A DNA stretch of 64,000 nt, taken from assembly GCF_000953135.1 (NCBI RefSeq), contig NZ_LN614827.1:2943001-3007000 (forward strand), read 5' to 3'. The stretch is from Legionella fallonii LLAP-10 (GTDB lineage: Bacteria > Pseudomonadota > Gammaproteobacteria > Legionellales > Legionellaceae). The position numbers and the translations under genes are program-made. Positions 60,912 to 64,000 of the stretch are shown here, in pieces (position 1 is the first letter of the stretch; the number at the start of each line of letters is the position of its first letter). Below the pieces are notes generated by a model. The model saw only the letters and a list, made by a program, of their open reading frames with translations, had not been told where the DNA came from and made no database searches.

Positions 60912-62288
60912 ATGTTTGACAATTTAACCGAACGCTTGACTCGTACCTTTAAAAATTTGAGAGGTCAAGGGCGCTTAACTGAAGACAATATACAACATGC
61001 CTTGCGTGAAGTCAGACTATCACTAATTGAGGCTGATGTAGCTCTGCCTGTTATTAAAGAATTTATAGAGCAAGTAAAACAAAAGACTCTGGGCCAAGAA
61101 GTATTAACTAGCTTAAATCCCGACCAAGCCTTTATCAAAGCAGTCCATGATGAATTAATTCATACAATGGGTGATGAGCGAGCAGAACTCAATCTTAAAA
61201 CACAGCCACCTGCTGTATTTTTAATGGCAGGATTACAAGGTTCAGGAAAAACAACCAGTACTGCAAAGCTCGCGCGTTATTTAAAAGAAACCGAAAATAA
61301 AAAAGTTATGCTAGTTAGTGTGGACGTTTACCGCCCAGCAGCAATACAACAACTTCAGGTTTTAGCAGAGCAAATTGATGTTGCGTTTTTCCCAGCTGAA
61401 CTCAACGAGCAGCCGATAGCAATAGCGCAAAAAGCGCTGGATAGTGCCAGAAAACAATTTATGGATGTTCTGATTATCGATACAGCAGGACGCCTGCATA
61501 TTGACTCAGACATGATGGCCGAAATTAAAGCATTACATCAAGCGGTTAATCCGATTGAAACTCTATTTGTTGTTGATAGCATGACAGGACAGGATGCAGC
61601 TAATACAGCTAAAGCATTCCATGAAACGTTACCTTTAACAGGGGTGATTCTTACCAAAACAGATGGTGACGCGCGAGGTGGGGCTGCGCTGTCTGTTCGG
61701 CAAATTACAGGTCAACCGATCAAATTCATTGGTAGTGGTGAAAAGATAGCTGCTTTAGAGCCTTTTCATCCAGAACGTATTGCTTCACGAATATTGGGTA
61801 TGGGAGACATCCTTACCTTAATAGAAGAAATTGAAGATAAAGCCGATAAAAAAGCCAGTGAAAAGCTAGCTAATAAATTAAAAAAAGGTAAAGGCTTTGA
61901 TCTGGAAGATTTCAAGCAACAATTGCTACAAATGAACAATATGGGTGGAATTGCTGGAATGATGAGCAAGCTACCAGGCATGAATCAAATGCCACAACAA
62001 GCAATGAAACAAGTTAATGATAAAGCTTTAGCTCAAACTGTAGCAATTATTAATTCAATGACTCCAAAAGAGCGACGTATTCCCAAAATAATTGTCGGAT
62101 CCCGTAAAAGACGTATCGCGCAAGGTTCTGGCACTCAAATACAGGATGTAAATCGATTATTAAAGCAATTTGAACAAATGCAGAAAATGATGAAAAAATT
62201 TACCAAGCCTGGCGGAATGCAAAAAATGATGCGGGGGCTTGGCGGAATGGCTGGAATGAAAGGTTTATTTCCAGATGATTTAAAATAG
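60912..62288 (+). CDS. ffh: Signal recognition particle protein Ffh
   Basis: Ffh is the GTPase of the bacterial signal recognition particle; it binds 4.5S RNA and membrane-protein signals. The 458 residues have the N domain (MFDNLTERLTRTFKNLRGQGRLTEDNI), the G domain with GLQGSGKTTSTAKLARYL, DVYRPAAIQQL, DTAGRLHIDSDMM and LTKTDGDARGGAAL, and a Met-rich M domain (about 325-458, ending GGMQKMMRGLGGMAGMKGLFPDDLK). It is the first gene of the ffh-rpsP-rimM-trmD neighbourhood, which then has its own promoter before rpsP. Confidence 0.98.
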   Translation: MFDNLTERLTRTFKNLRGQGRLTEDNIQHALREVRLSLIEADVALPVIKEFIEQVKQKTLGQEVLTSLNPDQAFIKAVHDELIHTMGDERAELNLKTQPPAVFLMAGLQGSGKTTSTAKLARYLKETENKKVMLVSVDVYRPAAIQQLQVLAEQIDVAFFPAELNEQPIAIAQKALDSARKQFMDVLIIDTAGRLHIDSDMMAEIKALHQAVNPIETLFVVDSMTGQDAANTAKAFHETLPLTGVILTKTDGDARGGAALSVRQITGQPIKFIGSGEKIAALEPFHPERIASRILGMGDILTLIEEIEDKADKKASEKLANKLKKGKGFDLEDFKQQLLQMNNMGGIAGMMSKLPGMNQMPQQAMKQVNDKALAQTVAIINSMTPKERRIPKIIVGSRKRRIAQGSGTQIQDVNRLLKQFEQMQKMMKKFTKPGGMQKMMRGLGGMAGMKGLFPDDLK

Positions 62289-62446
62289 GCAGGAGTTGTT
62301 GCGGTTTCGCTAGTTTATTCGGGTAACATCTTGTTTTTTAAGTGTCTTAGTGCAGTATGTGAGCATCTAACATGGAGAAAAACACAATGCTTCGATTAAA
62401 ATAAGAGAAATATCAGCAACCCCTAAAAATAATTCGTAAGAATTAC

Positions 62447-62475
62447 TTCACATGTCGAGTTAATTTTCGTACAAT
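62447..62475 (+). promoter_or_regulatory. Sigma-70 promoter of the rpsP-rimM-trmD operon
   Basis: TTCACA (62447-62452), a 17-base spacer and TACAAT (62470-62475) lie 43 bases upstream of the rpsP ATG in the 229-bp gap after ffh. This is the best promoter match in the window. The gap holds no gene. Confidence 0.7.
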
Positions 62476-62517
62476 ACACGGCATTTTTATGTAACCACTC
62501 TAAAGTAGAGGAAAACA

Positions 62518-62778
62518 ATGGTCGTTATACGTTTATCACGAGGTGGCGCAAAGAAGCGTCCTTTTTATCACCTAGTTGTTACTGACAGCCGCAAGCGCCG
62601 CGATGGTAGTTATATTGAGCGTATTGGTTATTTTAATCCTATCGCACGTGGACAAGAAGTTCGTCTTCACATCGAAGCAGAAAAATTAAGTCACTGGCAA
62701 AAAATAGGTGCAAAATTATCAGATCGCGTGGCTGCACTAGTCAAAGAATTTAATAAACAAACTGAGTCAGCTGCTTAA
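62518..62778 (+). CDS. rpsP: 30S ribosomal protein S16
   Basis: This is small-subunit ribosomal protein S16, 86 residues: [43 protein letters not shown] is the full conserved signature, followed by a C-terminal helix region. AGAGGA is a good ribosome site before the ATG. rimM follows after 4 bases. Confidence 0.98.
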   Translation: MVVIRLSRGGAKKRPFYHLVVTDSRKRRDGSYIERIGYFNPIARGQEVRLHIEAEKLSHWQKIGAKLSDRVAALVKEFNKQTESAA

Positions 62779-62782
62779 TCAC

Positions 62783-63292
62783 GTGAGTAATCAAGCGAAT
62801 TGGGTGGTAATCGGCCGTTTCGGCCGACCTCATGGTGTTAAAGGATTTATTACAGTTCAATCCTTTACTGAACCACGAGATAATATTTTGCGCTATACGG
62901 ATTGGCATGTTTTATTAAATAATACGTGGCAGCTTATAAAAATATTATCTGTAGAGGTTCATAACAAAGCCATAATAGCAACAATAGAGGGCTACCCTGA
63001 ACGTGAGATGGTCGCGAGTCTCACTAATGTTGAAATAGCGATAAAAAAAGAGCAACTTGCGGCTCTTGAACCAGGTGAATATTACTGGCATCAGTTAATT
63101 GGCATGAAGGTGGTAAACCCAAAGGGAGAATCATTTGGTGTTGTCACAGAAATTATGCCTACTGGTGCAAATGATGTCTTAGTAGTGCAAGGTGAAAAAA
63201 GACATTTAATTCCTTATTTGCCTGAGCAATTTATTATTGAAATTAACGAAAGCCAACAAGTCATTACTGTTGACTGGGATGTGGATTTTTAG
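62783..63292 (+). CDS. rimM: 16S rRNA processing protein RimM
   Basis: RimM binds S19 and assists maturation of the 30S head. The 169 residues have the N-terminal VVIGRFGRPHGVKGFITVQSFTEPRDNI and the PRC-barrel C-terminal domain (GEYYWHQLIGMKVVN, then GANDVLVVQGEKRHLIPYLPEQFIIEI). The start is GTG, 4 bases after the rpsP stop. The trmD start overlaps its stop. Confidence 0.97.
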   Translation: MSNQANWVVIGRFGRPHGVKGFITVQSFTEPRDNILRYTDWHVLLNNTWQLIKILSVEVHNKAIIATIEGYPEREMVASLTNVEIAIKKEQLAALEPGEYYWHQLIGMKVVNPKGESFGVVTEIMPTGANDVLVVQGEKRHLIPYLPEQFIIEINESQQVITVDWDVDF

Positions 63293-64000
63293 TGTTGCTA
63301 CATTTTGGAATAATTAGTTTAATACCTGAAATACTAGAGAGCTTGAATTTTGGTGTTGCTGGTCGAGCGATTGAACAAGGTATAGCTAAAATAGACTGCT
63401 GGAACCCTCGTGATTGGGCATCCAGACCTTATAGACAGGTCGATGACAAGCCCTATGGCGGCGGACCAGGAATGGTGATGATGTATGAACCATTGCATAA
63501 GGCTATAAAACAGGCACAAAGCCAAATGCCCAGCAACTGCAAGACGATTTACTTAAGCCCCCAGGGTAAGGTGATTCGACAGAATGACTTAAATAAAGTG
63601 GCTGTAGAAAGACAGCCCCTGCTTTTTATTGCAGGACGGTATGAAGGAATTGATGAACGAATCATTATTCAGCATGTGGATGAAGAATGGTCGTTAGGTG
63701 ATTTTGTTTTAAGCGGTGGCGAGCTAGCTGCTATGGTATTTATTGATGCGATCATTCGCTTAATACCCGGCAGTCTTGGGCATCTAGCCTCTGCAGAGCA
63801 AGATTCATTTATGAATGGTTTGCTTGACTGCCCTCATTATACGCGTCCCGCGAGTATCGACGGGCTGGAGGTTCCACCAATTTTATTAGGCGGTAACCAT
63901 AGAGATATTGAGAGATGGCGTAGAAAACAATCTCTTGGTAAAACCTGGCTTAAACGCCCGGATTTACTTGAAGAAATACAGTTAAGTGAAACAGACAAGC
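63292..64000 (+). CDS. trmD: tRNA (guanine-N1)-methyltransferase TrmD (cut by right edge)
   Basis: TrmD methylates G37 of tRNAs and is a SPOUT-fold enzyme. About 236 residues are visible: LHFGIISLIPEILES, DDKPYGGGPGMVMMYEPL, TIYLSPQGKVIRQ, LFIAGRYEGIDERI, SLGDFVLSGGELAAMVFIDAIIRL, YTRPASIDGLEVPPILLGGNHRDIERWRR. The window ends shortly before the expected C-terminus. The start is either GTG at 63292, overlapping the rimM stop by one base, or TTG at 63295. Confidence 0.96.
   Translation, partial: MLLHFGIISLIPEILESLNFGVAGRAIEQGIAKIDCWNPRDWASRPYRQVDDKPYGGGPGMVMMYEPLHKAIKQAQSQMPSNCKTIYLSPQGKVIRQNDLNKVAVERQPLLFIAGRYEGIDERIIIQHVDEEWSLGDFVLSGGELAAMVFIDAIIRLIPGSLGHLASAEQDSFMNGLLDCPHYTRPASIDGLEVPPILLGGNHRDIERWRRKQSLGKTWLKRPDLLEEIQLSETDK

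Noticed and set aside
1..64000. tRNA or rRNA genes
   Set aside because: No cloverleaf-like or rRNA-like sequence was noticed in any gap; a covariance-model search would be needed to exclude small RNAs.

Overview
The window is chromosomal DNA from a Legionella species. It carries a nearly complete, syntenic Dot/Icm region II of the type IVB secretion system, the ProA/Msp metalloprotease, a GamA-type glucoamylase next to an Entner-Doudoroff operon, and low-GC DNA. Species is not determined. Gene order follows what I recall of L. pneumophila from proA back towards ffh/rpsP, but with differences that argue for a non-pneumophila species: no transporter gene (tphA) between icmF and icmB, a duplicated icmD, a divergent icmR-position gene, and no effector genes between hemH and the icmT operon.

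Layout. 1-2968: proA (cut by the left edge) and an oadA/pycB-type biotin carboxyltransferase, both on the minus strand. 3268-8040: a plus-strand housekeeping run, aroQ-accB-accC-prmA-purH. 8153-11859: icmH/dotU-icmF on plus. 12210-24254: icmN-M-L-K-E-G-C-D-D'-J-B on minus. 24575-30288: a small unknown gene followed by icmT-S-(icmR-like)-Q-P-O on minus. 30423-33822: HIT protein, cold-shock protein, ferrochelatase and the adaptor of an RND efflux pump. 33832-36846: the RND permease. 37030-38331: glucoamylase. 38460-45541: minus-strand zwf-pgl-edd-glk-eda-sugar transporter. 45790-49181: GT87-like membrane protein, a repeat-rich gap, a small HTH-like protein and rimK. 49182-52982: sco-cyoE-ctaA-thioredoxin-like-SURF1 (cytochrome oxidase assembly). 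53188-54634: DUF2909-like protein, a 49-residue membrane protein, a DsbB-like protein and a Rap1a/Tai-like secreted protein. 54847-60716: AhpD-like, PriC-like, GadC-family antiporter, Ntn-hydrolase, an ankyrin protein with a putative cysteine-protease domain, and a small secreted protein. 60912-64000: ffh, rpsP, rimM, trmD (cut by the right edge).

How it fits together. The Dot/Icm genes here encode the core-complex proteins (IcmK/DotH, IcmE/DotG, IcmG/DotF, IcmN/DotK), inner-membrane proteins (IcmL, IcmM, IcmC, IcmD, IcmT, IcmH, IcmF), the coupling complex (IcmO/DotL, IcmP/DotM, IcmJ/DotN, IcmS), the ATPase IcmB/DotO and the IcmQ/IcmR-like pair. The metabolic block converts glucan to glucose (GamA), imports and phosphorylates it (transporter, Glk), and degrades it by the Entner-Doudoroff route (Zwf, Pgl, Edd, Eda).

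The best leads are the icmD tandem duplication, the ankyrin protein with a Cys62/His206/Asp221 protease-like signature (a candidate Dot/Icm effector), the layered decapeptide array in IcmE, the divergent IcmQ partner, and a family of about 150-bp inverted-repeat elements bounded by TAGACTTCTT-type ends.
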